Shown in pieces: positions 25,309-34,000 of a stretch of 43,151 nt of DNA. The stretch's first letter is position 1; the number at the start of each line of letters is the position of its first letter. The notes below the pieces were generated by a model. The model had not been told where the DNA came from. It made no database searches and saw nothing but the letters and a program-made list of their open reading frames with translations. The position numbers and the translations under genes were made by a program. The DNA comes from Planctomycetota bacterium (GTDB lineage: Bacteria > Planctomycetota > Phycisphaerae > Sedimentisphaerales > Anaerobacaceae): assembly GCA_020351025.1 (NCBI GenBank), contig CP070728.1:1933680-1976830 (forward strand), given 5' to 3'.

Positions 25309-26115
25309 TTAAGTTTCGTATTTTGGCTTTTTTAATGATAATATCAGGCCGTATAAGGATATCGCCAGTAAAGGTATGTGTAGCACACCATTCCACCAGA
25401 GTATACCGGGCCTGACAATAAAATTGAGGTGCATATTGTACAAACCGATGATGAACCCGACGAGACTGGTTACTCTCAGCGTAGCCATATTAACTTTCGG
25501 CCAATATAAAGTTAGCAGCCCTACATAAAAAGGCGTCATCGTACAAAAAGCCATTCCTGCGATGTTCGTAAATAGGTAAATTGGGTTAAAGTCTGGTCTA
25601 CCAGTGCGCAGATTTATTGGATACCAAAATGCAAGAAATGCCAACGGTACCACCCAGTATCTCCAGATAAATAGCTTTGCCGGAACGAAATCGTTTTGCA
25701 ATACTATCGCTTCCCAAATCCAGAAACCAGCGACGATGAGGAACATAGTTAAGTTGAGGGTGCAGATTACTAAGCCGTATTTTTCCGTCACTCCTATACT
25801 TTGGCCAAAAGCAAAGAGCACATATGATAAGCTGACGTAGATGCTAAATAAGCGGGACACCTTATTCCGAAAAACGATAATGCCAATGACCAATATAATA
25901 GGTATTACTTTGAAAATCGGATATAGCTCGGAATATGAGTAGACGATAGGATTCCGCAGCGCGTGCTTTATTACCTCTGCCCACTCATCGGGAAAGTTGT
26001 AACCTTTCGATGCGTATGGCGGAACAGTAAACTGCAGCAATACAAATAGCAGAAAAAACCACCACTTACGAGTTATTCGTTCCAGTTTAGTGTGTAACTG
26101 AGGTAGGTAAGTCAT
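25309..26115 (-). CDS. Multi-pass membrane protein of unknown function
   Basis: 268 residues, aromatic-rich, with seven or eight hydrophobic segments (about 18-36, 67-83, 88-108, 114-135, 148-166, 178-202, 212-232, 240-260). I do not recognise a family. Notable short motifs are FPDEWAEVIKHAL in the first loop and YNMHLNFIVRPGILWWNG between the last two helices; neither is a known catalytic signature. Its stop codon directly abuts the stop of the convergent glycosidase (TAATTA at 25306-25311). It is single, with no same-strand partner nearby. Confidence 0.75.
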   Translation of the reverse strand: MTYLPQLHTKLERITRKWWFFLLFVLLQFTVPPYASKGYNFPDEWAEVIKHALRNPIVYSYSELYPIFKVIPIILVIGIIVFRNKVSRLFSIYVSLSYVLFAFGQSIGVTEKYGLVICTLNLTMFLIVAGFWIWEAIVLQNDFVPAKLFIWRYWVVPLAFLAFWYPINLRTGRPDFNPIYLFTNIAGMAFCTMTPFYVGLLTLYWPKVNMATLRVTSLVGFIIGLYNMHLNFIVRPGILWWNGVLHIPLLAISLYGLILSLKKPKYET

Positions 26116-26319
26116 TCTTGTTTGTTCCCTGGACTAATAATTATCTTTGGCATCTTCCACTTTTCTCCATTGTGGATACCAAAATACATTATAGTTGAGC
26201 TTTGAGGTATGATATAATCAAATTTTCTCCAGAAGGAAAAATGGTTTGAATATTTGGTTGTTCAGTGTAAACTGTCCGCTTGTATTGGAAAAAGTTTTCT
26301 AAATTTGCGAGATTGAAAA
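26116..26319 (+). promoter_or_regulatory. Upstream region of the aminotransferase with a perfect TATAAT
   Basis: TATAAT stands at 26213-26218, about 100 bp before the aminotransferase start. The matching -35 position (TATAGT, 26190-26195) is poor. The region also lies upstream of the divergent membrane-protein gene. Confidence 0.35.
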
Positions 26320-27546
26320 ATGGCAGAGTTTAAGATTGAGCCGGCACAGAGGATAAAGCGCCTGCCCCCCTATTTGTTCGGGCGGCTAAATGCCCTGAAG
26401 CTCGCCAAGCGTCAGGAAGGTGCAGATATTATCGATTTGGGTATGGGTAATCCCTCTGATAGAGCGCCGCAAGTTGTGATTGACAAATTATGCGAGGCAG
26501 CCCAGGATCAGCGCAATCACCGATACAGCGCATCAAGGGGCATTATGGGCCTGCGAAAAGAAATTGCAAACAAATACACTAAACTCTGGAATGTCCAGCT
26601 CGACGCCGATACAGAGGTCCTTGCCTGTATAGGCTCCAAGGAAGGATTTAGCCATTTGTGTCTTTCGATGCTCGGCCCAGGCGATACCGCTATCGTCCCA
26701 GACCCTGCTTTTCCAATTCACAATTATTCTGTCGCTTTAGCTGGCGCAAATGTCATATCTGTGCCGCTCGGCTGTGACCGCAAGTTCATAGATAACATCG
26801 CGATGGTCTGTGAAAACCTCTATCCGAAGCCTAAGCTGCTGATTCTTAATTTCCCGCACAACCCCACTGCGATGACTGTTGACGAAGGTTTCTTTGAGCC
26901 GGTCGTCGATTTGGCAAAGCGTTTAGGCATAGCTGTTATTCATGATTTCGCCTATGGTGAGACCTGCTTTGACGGCTATAAAGCACCGAGTTTTCTTTCG
27001 GTTAAGGGCGCAAAGGATGTTGGCGTTGAGTTTACTACGATGAGTAAGCCCTACAATATGGCAGGCTTTAGAATCGGCTTCGCAGCGGGCAACAAAAATA
27101 TGCTCGATTACCTGGCCACCATAAAGGGTTATTACGATTACGGCATATTCCAGGCCGTTCAGATAGCCGGCATTATCGCCATGCGCCAGTGTGGTGACGA
27201 CATTATCACTCAGAACCAAAAGTACCAGTCACGGCGGGATGTCGTCTGCGATGGACTCGCAAGAATCGGCTGGGAAGTGGAAAAGCCCCGAGCTTCAATG
27301 TTCGTTTGGGCGAAGGTGCCGAAGAAGCACTTAAAAGGCAAAGGCAGTATCGAATACGCGATGGATTTGATGGAGCATGCAGAGGTTGCAATCGCTCCCG
27401 GCAGGGCCTTCGGTGAAAACGGCGAAGATTATATGCGCATAGCCCTTGTCGAAAATGAGCAGCGCCTCCGACAGGCCATTCGAAACATCAGCCGATTCCT
27501 CCAGGAAAAGCCGATAAGAAAGGCAAAGCAAGCCAACAAAAGCTAA
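26320..27546 (+). CDS. Class I PLP aminotransferase, AlaC-like
   Basis: 408 residues of fold-type I aminotransferase. The family blocks are complete: IIDLGMGNPSDRAPQ, YSASRGIMGLRKEIA, the PLP-phosphate/ring contacts in IGSKEGFSHL and LNFPHNPTAM, HDFAYGETCF, the Schiff-base lysine in TTMSKPYNMAGFRIGF, and MRIALVENEQRLRQAI. Overall it resembles the AlaC/YfdZ group, which makes alanine from pyruvate and glutamate; DapL-like or other amino-acid specificity cannot be excluded. It stands alone, with a 15-bp palindrome 40 bp after the stop. Confidence 0.88.
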   Translation: MAEFKIEPAQRIKRLPPYLFGRLNALKLAKRQEGADIIDLGMGNPSDRAPQVVIDKLCEAAQDQRNHRYSASRGIMGLRKEIANKYTKLWNVQLDADTEVLACIGSKEGFSHLCLSMLGPGDTAIVPDPAFPIHNYSVALAGANVISVPLGCDRKFIDNIAMVCENLYPKPKLLILNFPHNPTAMTVDEGFFEPVVDLAKRLGIAVIHDFAYGETCFDGYKAPSFLSVKGAKDVGVEFTTMSKPYNMAGFRIGFAAGNKNMLDYLATIKGYYDYGIFQAVQIAGIIAMRQCGDDIITQNQKYQSRRDVVCDGLARIGWEVEKPRASMFVWAKVPKKHLKGKGSIEYAMDLMEHAEVAIAPGRAFGENGEDYMRIALVENEQRLRQAIRNISRFLQEKPIRKAKQANKS

Positions 27547-28118
27547 ACGCAATGTAACCTTATGCTGCAAAAGGGCTTATTACGTGCTTTAAAAGCACAG
27601 ACAGACTACAGGAACCGATAAGTTAGAGGGTTTTTTACGGCGTAGGGCGATTCTTATAAAATATTTTTGTAGACCATCTGTCCCTAAATCGCCTGCCAAA
27701 GACCTCCGAAGTGGGATTGAGAAAAAAACAGTTAAAAATTTGGAAAAAAGACTTGACTTTTAAAAGTCAATCTGGTTAAATATCACCATCAGCTTGGGGG
27801 CTGTTAGAGAACTCATCAGTAAACGCTATCTTTGTATAGTTTGGCTTTTTTATAATTTTGTGTATGGACACACCACTAAATGGGGATGAGAAAACTCAGA
27901 GGTGCAGGCGTTTGTGCGTCGTAATGTTGTTTTAGCTACGTTTTATGTAGCTAATTGATGCACCAGCGTTAAATAGCGAAATCTGGGTGAGAAAAGCTTC
28001 AAAGGCGAGAAAACTCAGGATACTTCGGCGCGAAAAGTGTGCGCGCATAACAAGTGAATATAGCTTTTATCAAAAGATTTTAAAGACTTGTTAGTCGTTA
28101 GTTAGCTGGTACGAAAAG
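27547..28118 (+). other. Hairpin-rich 572-bp region before the PEP-CTERM cluster
   Basis: No gene. In order: palindrome GTGCTTT-A-AAAGCAC (27584-27598), a likely end signal of the aminotransferase; a promoter-palindrome at 27753-27781; a stem CTAT (27826-27829)/ATAG (27836-27839) followed by T6 (27846-27851), terminator-like; TGAG-AAAA-CTCA (27887-27898); a closing stem GGTGCA (27901-27906)/TGCACC (27959-27964) that encloses TAGCTAC (27933-27939)/GTAGCTA (27947-27953); GCGCG (28028-28032)/CGCGC (28042-28046); and CTTTT (28064-28068)/AAAAG (28072-28076). GAGAAAACTCAG occurs twice, at 27888-27899 and 28007-28018. It looks like a structured mRNA leader or a small RNA; it matches no riboswitch I know. 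Confidence 0.5.
27753..27781 (+). promoter_or_regulatory. Promoter with perfect 18-bp palindrome over the -35
   Basis: TTGACTTTTAAAAGTCAA (27753-27770) is a perfect palindrome. Its left end is a -35 (TTGACT, 27753-27758); 17 bp on is TTAAAT (27776-27781), four of six to the -10 consensus. Inference: a regulated promoter for the PEP-CTERM cluster, with a leader of about 330 nt. Confidence 0.5.
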
Positions 28119-28742
28119 ATGAAATCGATGAAAAAATTAGTGGTTCTATCTTTGGCAGTGATTTTGGGAACGGGTGCAACAGTGTTTGCAAATGTCGTTC
28201 CGCCCTGGCGTGGGGATGAGGGTAGTACATGGCAGCAGTGGGATTTCTCATCAGACAGTACCAATCCCGATCCTGATGACGGCTCCAACCCTTACGGCGA
28301 CCCGGCTCTGACAGTCTACGCTGTAGAACAGCGGATCCCTGACCCGGGAGCGTGGCCGTTGTCCGGCGAGATTGATGTCTATATTCCCAACCGTAACTTA
28401 CTTCTTGAGCGAAAGGAAATCTGGCTTCAGCTCACCTGGCAGGCTGGCGGCAATGACACGAACCCTTCTATGCCCGATGAACCATGGGTGGCTGTGACTC
28501 CTTTTCAAGAGATGCATATGTTTCGCACGGACACTACCCCGAATACCTGGACGCATTCGCTGTTTGAAATAACCATATGGCCCAATCCGCCCGGGGAGTG
28601 GATTACCATCAAGGGCGATATCATTGTCGACCAGGTGATAATCGACACCATCTGCATACCTGAGCCGGCAACGATGTTTACGCTTGCTATTGGTGGCTTA
28701 ATGGTTCTCACTCGGAAAAGGCACCTTGGTCGGGTGCTTTGA
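28119..28742 (+). CDS. PEP-CTERM sorting-signal protein 1
   Basis: 207 residues: Sec signal peptide (about 1-24, cleavage after VFA), a beta-rich exported domain without a known family (about 25-180), and a C-terminal PEP-CTERM signal, IPEPATMFTLAIGGLMVL followed by TRKR. Exosortase enzymes recognise this tripartite tail (PEP motif, hydrophobic helix, basic end), cut it, and release or anchor the protein at the surface or in extracellular matrix. Start at 28119 or the ATG three codons later. First of four such genes. Confidence 0.88.
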   Translation: MKSMKKLVVLSLAVILGTGATVFANVVPPWRGDEGSTWQQWDFSSDSTNPDPDDGSNPYGDPALTVYAVEQRIPDPGAWPLSGEIDVYIPNRNLLLERKEIWLQLTWQAGGNDTNPSMPDEPWVAVTPFQEMHMFRTDTTPNTWTHSLFEITIWPNPPGEWITIKGDIIVDQVIIDTICIPEPATMFTLAIGGLMVLTRKRHLGRVL

Positions 28743-28877
28743 GGATACTTGGAATGAAGGAACGCTTTACGTTTTTTTTGGCAAATGAAATCGTGTCACG
28801 GATAATTTCGAAAAAAGGAGAAAAGCAGACAGGTAAGGTAAAAGCCATTGGTGTTGAAAGATGGATGAGGAGAGAGG

Positions 28878-29516
28878 ATGAGAGGAAAAACTTGCGCTGT
28901 TTGGGTTGCGCTGCTTTGGTTTGGCGTATGTGCGTGTCCCTTGGAGGCTAATATGGTCTTCCCACTTGAGATAATTGACTGTGCTGCGAGGTGCTGTGAT
29001 AGCCCCGATTTGAATATGTACGTCGAGGTTATAGATGGAGGACAGGACCAGGTGGATTTCACATTTTACAATGACAGCTTGATAAGTTCTTCCGTTGCGA
29101 GGATTTATTTCGATGATGACAGCGGCTTGCTTTCGGGCGTTGCCGGCATAGATGGCCTCGGGGTTTCATTCGTTCAGTCGACAAGTCCTCTGAATCTTCC
29201 CGGCGTAGGATTCCTTGACCCGCCGTTTGATGCAACCAGTGACTTTGGTTTTGCTGTAGAGCATCCCCTGCCCGCTAATGGTATTAATCCCGGCCAATGG
29301 GCCAAAATAACTTTTGATATGGCTTGCGGCAGAACGCTTTACGATGTCATTGACGCCTTAGACACTGGTACTTTGCGCGCAGGCGTTCGTGTTTTAACCC
29401 TGCCCGAGGGATTATTTAGCTCAGCCGTTACTGTCCCTGCTCCTGAACCGGCAACGCTGCTCCTGTTCGGAACTGCAGGAATGTGGCTTTTAACACGGAA
29501 GCGACGGTCTGTTTAA
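28878..29516 (+). CDS. PEP-CTERM sorting-signal protein 2
   Basis: 212 residues with a signal peptide (about 1-24), a beta-sandwich-like exported domain (about 27-185, with VDFTFYNDSLISSSVARIYF and QWAKITFDM) and a C-terminal PEP-CTERM tail, APEPATLLLFGTAGMWLL then TRKRR. AGGAG lies five bases before the ATG. Two cysteine pairs near the start (CAARCC) may form disulfides. Sequence outside the tail is unrelated to its neighbours, so the set is not a simple duplication. Confidence 0.88.
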   Translation: MRGKTCAVWVALLWFGVCACPLEANMVFPLEIIDCAARCCDSPDLNMYVEVIDGGQDQVDFTFYNDSLISSSVARIYFDDDSGLLSGVAGIDGLGVSFVQSTSPLNLPGVGFLDPPFDATSDFGFAVEHPLPANGINPGQWAKITFDMACGRTLYDVIDALDTGTLRAGVRVLTLPEGLFSSAVTVPAPEPATLLLFGTAGMWLLTRKRRSV

Positions 29517-29604
29517 GGAGGTTTTCCAGATAAAAGCAAGTTACGTTTTTGGGATAAACAAATTTGGTAGCAAATTTCTTTAAGAAGGTAAATAAGGGAG
29601 ACGG

Positions 29605-30210
29605 ATGATGATAGCAAGAAAAATTGGATTTGTGGGTTTGTTGCTTGTTGCCGCAGTGCTTGTTCAAGATGCTTCTGCGACACTCACTAGCTCGCTTTAC
29701 TATGGCAGTACGTTTTACAGCACAGACGATGGCCTCTCCGGGTATATAGATTTTGCCGTATATGACAGCCGGGAAGAGTACGAAACTCTTTACGGCCTTA
29801 CAGCACCAGGCACCGGCGACTACGTTTACGCCTACCAGATATTTCATGACGCCGGTGTCAACCCGCCGCTTGCGTATTTCGCAATATTAGGTATCGAGGG
29901 TGCTCCTGTAGATGGCATTGATTGTCACGACGATTCCAGCAGCGGCATAGATTCGACCGACGAGTATTTCACCCTTTCAGAGGGAGTGTGGGAGTTTCAA
30001 AATGAACTTGGTGAAGGCATCTTAATTGCCGGTGAGCATTCATGGTTTTTGGTCCTGAGCAGCCAAACCAGCTGGGTTAAAGGCGACTTTGAGATAAGAC
30101 CTGCTGAATCCTGGGTGCCGGTTCCTGACATCCCTGAACCTTGCACCCTCACGTTGTTTGCTCTCAGCGGTGCAGTGATGCTTATAAGGCGAAAAAAACT
30201 CGTTCGCTGA
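29605..30210 (+). CDS. PEP-CTERM sorting-signal protein 3 (PEP-C-T variant)
   Basis: 201 residues. Signal peptide about 1-26 (cleavage after ASA), an acidic exported domain of unknown family (about 27-170), and a variant tail in which PEPAT is replaced by PEPCT: DIPEPCTLTLFALSGAVMLI with RRKK. GGGAGA precedes the ATG-ATG start. The acidic stretch HDDSSSGIDSTDE could bind divalent metal, but there is no EF-hand-like spacing. 88 bp separate it from the second gene. Confidence 0.85.
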   Translation: MMIARKIGFVGLLLVAAVLVQDASATLTSSLYYGSTFYSTDDGLSGYIDFAVYDSREEYETLYGLTAPGTGDYVYAYQIFHDAGVNPPLAYFAILGIEGAPVDGIDCHDDSSSGIDSTDEYFTLSEGVWEFQNELGEGILIAGEHSWFLVLSSQTSWVKGDFEIRPAESWVPVPDIPEPCTLTLFALSGAVMLIRRKKLVR

Positions 30211-30250
30211 AATGCGTATTTGTTTTTACGATTACATAAGTTGGGGGATA

Positions 30251-30901
30251 ATGAAAAGTAATCAGTCAATATCCTTCGGATGGCAGGCTTTAATATTAAT
30301 CCTTGCACTCGTTTTGTTTGCTTGGTTTCAGCCGGCATATTGCCAAAGCGATGGCACGGCGCTTTTGCTGCAGCAAACACCTGAAGGAGGCGGCACAGTT
30401 ACTCCTGCTGTGGGTGTTCATCATTTTGAACTGGGTGCACAGATTACTCTCACTGCCGTACCGCAGCCGGGTTATCAATTCATTTGCTGGTTGGGTGATG
30501 TAGGTGACTCGATGGCAGGAACGACCACTATCTATCTTGATGCACCCAAAATCGTTATTGCGGTATTTGAACAGGCCCAGTTCGAGTTTGCGGTTTTCAC
30601 GGAGCGCTCACAAAGTGCTCCGGGTGGCGGACTTTTCTATAGCGCCGGTGATTACAGCAATCAGGGATTTGGCGGACCCGGTGGCAAAAGACCTTCGAAA
30701 CGGCGGGGACAGCAGTTCGTTGAAGAGCCTACTCCTCCTGAAGAAGATGATTTCCCCGTCCCCGAAGAAGGCGATGACTTCCCCGTCCCCGGAGAAGGCG
30801 ATGACTTCCCCGTCCCAGAGGTACCCGAACCAGCTACAATTTGCCTGTTTGGATTAGGTGGCTTGATGTTACTTAGAAAACGCGGAAGAATAAGAATGTA
30901 A
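30251..30901 (+). CDS. PEP-CTERM sorting-signal protein 4 with InlB-type repeat and acidic linker
   Basis: 216 residues from ATG 30251 (signal peptide to about residue 32, cleavage after AYC/CQ); the frame also opens at ATG 30212, which would add 13 residues before the signal and is less likely. The mature part carries one divergent InlB B-repeat/bacterial repeat-like domain (about 34-105: GGGTVTPAVGVHHFELGAQI, then PGYQFICWLGDV), a Gly/Ser/Arg linker, three acidic nine-residue repeats (EEGDDFPVP-like) and the PEP-CTERM tail VPEPATICLFGLGGLMLL plus RKRGR. The acidic linker is probably extended, lifting the domain off the surface. Confidence 0.87.
   Translation: MKSNQSISFGWQALILILALVLFAWFQPAYCQSDGTALLLQQTPEGGGTVTPAVGVHHFELGAQITLTAVPQPGYQFICWLGDVGDSMAGTTTIYLDAPKIVIAVFEQAQFEFAVFTERSQSAPGGGLFYSAGDYSNQGFGGPGGKRPSKRRGQQFVEEPTPPEEDDFPVPEEGDDFPVPGEGDDFPVPEVPEPATICLFGLGGLMLLRKRGRIRM
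30740..30817 (+). repeat. Three tandem 24/27-bp coding repeats
   Basis: Units at 30740-30763 (24 bp), 30764-30790 and 30791-30817 (27 bp each) share GATGACTTCCCCGTCCC and encode E-E-(G)-D-D-F-P-V-P. The last two units differ at only two or three bases, so copy number is likely to vary between strains. Confidence 0.9.
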
Positions 30902-30927
30902 TCATTGAATTTGTCCCCCCCCTGTGT

Positions 30928-30955
30928 CTTTAGCGATTGGCTAACAACGCTAAAG
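30928..30955 (+). terminator. First hairpin after the PEP-CTERM cluster
   Basis: CTTTAGCG (30928-30935) pairs with CGCTAAAG (30948-30955), 12-nt loop. It stands immediately before a second, longer hairpin. Confidence 0.6.
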
Positions 30956-30956
30956 A

Positions 30957-30988
30957 AAAACCGGAAGGTAAACTTACCTTCCGGTTTT
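30957..30988. terminator. Bidirectional Rho-independent terminator
   Basis: CCGGAAGGTAA (30961-30971) pairs with TTACCTTCCGG (30974-30984), framed by AAAA (30957-30960) and TTTT (30985-30988). It serves the plus-strand PEP-CTERM cluster and the minus-strand FAD gene, whose stop lies at 31011. Confidence 0.9.
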
Positions 30989-31010
30989 CATACATCAGCA
31001 TATCTTGATT

Positions 31011-34000
31011 TCACCCGTCCAGCCGTTCCAGCAAAGGACAGGGTTTAAATGAATCCTTAACTTCGTTAAGCCAACTCCTCCAGGCACGGCTGTCTTTCCC
31101 GTAATCACGACCTGCAATTGCAACAAGCGTCGTGTGGGCAAATTCAGCAAGGATGGCCCGATTATCATCGAGATAAGATATAAGTATATCGATACCGACA
31201 CTGCTGCCGCAGCGAACTAACGCCCTGCCGATACTAACTTCTAAAAATGCCCGACGCTCGTGAACAAAATCACGCTGAAATTCATCTTTGATAACTAAGT
31301 TACGCAGACAAGCGTATGAGTGTATTTTATTTAGAATAGGAACAGCCTCGACCTGACCTAACAATTCCGCTCCGTAACACACCGCATCCACATAATAAAA
31401 TGTGCCTTTATAACGGTCGTTGAAATCTTCTTCCGTGGGGGACAAAAGCTCAGTCACTTTGTCCCAGATAGCTAAATTCCGTCTGTCCCGAGTCATACCC
31501 AGCGAATATATAAGGTAAACAACATCGGGCATAGCACCTTGGTCCGGCGGACGCTGCGTATAGAGAACCTCGGAAGTTCGGGCAGGCAGCTTGTCTCCTG
31601 CCAGATGCTGTTCAATCTCAGCTACTAATTCCGCCACCCCCATAGTCGACTCAAACATCGCAAGTGCCTGAGCTAACAGTACTCGTCGTTTGCCTTGGGC
31701 CTGCGAAAGCGATTCCTCCAGAATGGGAACAACCCTGCCGCAACTGGCGCTGCAAACCTCAACGATGGGAATCTTCTCGCGAAAAACCTCGCCCATTTTC
31801 ATTACTGAATACGAGTATAGCGGTTTCTCGCCACTGAGAGATTCCACCAGAGCCTTCAACTCTCCATCATTATAATATTTCTGCTTTGTCTTTCGTTGGA
31901 GCACCTCTTTTGGTAACAGCCCCGCTTTAACCAGTCGTTTCTGCAGCTTGGCAATGTTGATTTGTCGGGGAGAAACTTTTTCTCTTACCGCCTGTGCCGC
32001 TGCCAGCGCGACAACCCCGCCGAGATTTTCCAAATCCGCCTGCATCCGAATCGCCGGCAGAGCGTCGTGTTTGGCTGATATCGCCTTGCCAGCTACTAAA
32101 ATGTTCTCTAGCCCTTCCGGCAATAGCGACCTGTAAGGAATCTCTATCTCTAAGTTTGGCGGAATAAGTCCCATTCGGAACCAGTCAGATGCGGTCTTGC
32201 CTTTGAGGTCGCAATTGCTGTAGTGAATATTAATCACGTCATCCCATTGCCTTTGTCGAAGTTGGTCGGTCAAAGTTAAAACTACGCTTCCTTTTATATG
32301 CCGTGTCTCTCGAGAAGCGATATAGACCCCATGGTCATGACAGTCGGGACCACGCCGCCGACCCGCTAATATCGCCCGTGTATAATCTTCTATATTTGAA
32401 ACGTCCACCATACTCGTAAAGTTGTTCTGTGTGTAACCAGGTTTGACAAACTGAGCTAAAGAGAACCACATAACCGCATGCTCACGAGTCGAGCCGTATG
32501 TATATTTCGCTCCGGCAAACGCAGCCACGTCTCCATCCCCGGTCGCATCTATTACTACCTTGGCTAATACTGCAAAGACCCCAAATTTACCTGCTGCAAC
32601 AACTCCTCGCACCTGATTGCCCTCAACGATAGTACCAATTGTTATTGCATTAAAGAACACCTCAGCACCCACACGTTTGGCTTCCTTCAAAAGGGCATGC
32701 ATCTTCGCTTCTATATTCCAGCGAGGCCACTCTTCCTCCACAAAGTTCAAGGCTTTATGTTCCCTGTCCACTAATTGCTTAACCCGTCTGTTAAAGCCGA
32801 CACGCCTGCCGAACCAATAGCTGTCCACTCCTCCTAATGTCCCTGTGCCGCCCAGGCCCGGATTTAATTCTAATAAAACCGTACGCACCCCTTCCTTTGC
32901 AGATGTAATGGCAGCAGTTGCTCCGCTTGTCCCTCCGCCAACTACAAGAACGTCAGCCGTTCTGAGAACTGGAACTTCTGATAACGCTACAACCTGCTGT
33001 TCATACAGTCGCCCACGCTGCGGACTGGTTGGTTGCTTGATTTCCATACCACCGGTTGAGCTGCCCGTGACTTTGGATTGCTTCGTTCCTTCAAATGTCC
33101 CTGTTTGGTCCCACTGAGCGATTAGACTTTTGGCAAAGGCAGAACCTGTAAGAGATGCTGACACCGGCTCGTTTATAAGTTCCATTTGGGCAAGTTTCAA
33201 TCTCGCGGCTTCCTGTAAACACCATAGATTGCGAACCGGCCCTGCAAAGCCCGACGTCGAGAACTTAACTTTCTTCAGGTTTTTATTGGTAAAGCCAAAA
33301 GACACCGAGTCGAAGTCCAAAGCCCACTTTGGCACAGGCCCGGCCAGACAGGTGGTGTGACGGCCGTACAGCTCGTATGAAGTCGTAGCAAGATTGGCTT
33401 TTTTAAATTCTGTCATATTATTTATCAGATAAGATGCCAGACGCATCGTTCGACCCCTTGCTTCAATCTCTCTGGTCATCAACCCCCCAACGTCCATGTT
33501 GCCATATTGCAAAACCATAGGACATTCAACATATATATGTCCCTCTCCCCTGTAGCCGTGATGAAAACTAACTTCGTTGCCGGCAATTCCAATGATCTTT
33601 GGGACCGACAGACTCCTTTTGTTAAGGGTTTGTACACCGTCAAATTCAATTGTCCGATTGAATTTAAATGTTTCTGTGCTCGGAGTTTCAAATTCAGCGC
33701 CGGCAACCCGCGCCACCACCGCTGTTTCACTGGCATCTATAATTATCTTTCCCGTGATTACCTGCCTGCCGGATTTGTTACCTATGATAAGACCACCGAC
33801 TGCTCCATCCTCCACAAGCACCCCTACCGGCTGGCTGGCATAAAGAAACTCTACGCCTGCATTCAAAAGCATATCTTCCAGTGTTCGTTTCACCGTATCC
33901 AGCTTGAGCGGAATATTACCACAGGTGGTATTGAATTCCATCGCTTTAAGACATGCCGCTATCGGCTCCGGTGCTTGCTCGAGTTTACCCAAGTTCACCC

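Noticed and set aside
27840-28110. Possible c-di-GMP-I (GEMM) or cobalamin riboswitch
   Set aside because: Neither the GEMM GCAAACC/ACGCAAAGCC core nor a B12-box-like block can be found; kept only as an unassigned structured region.
28739-28951. 70-codon open frame overlapping the second PEP-CTERM gene
   Set aside because: Starts inside the stop of the first PEP-CTERM gene, has no family features, and overlaps the well-supported gene at 28878 in another frame.
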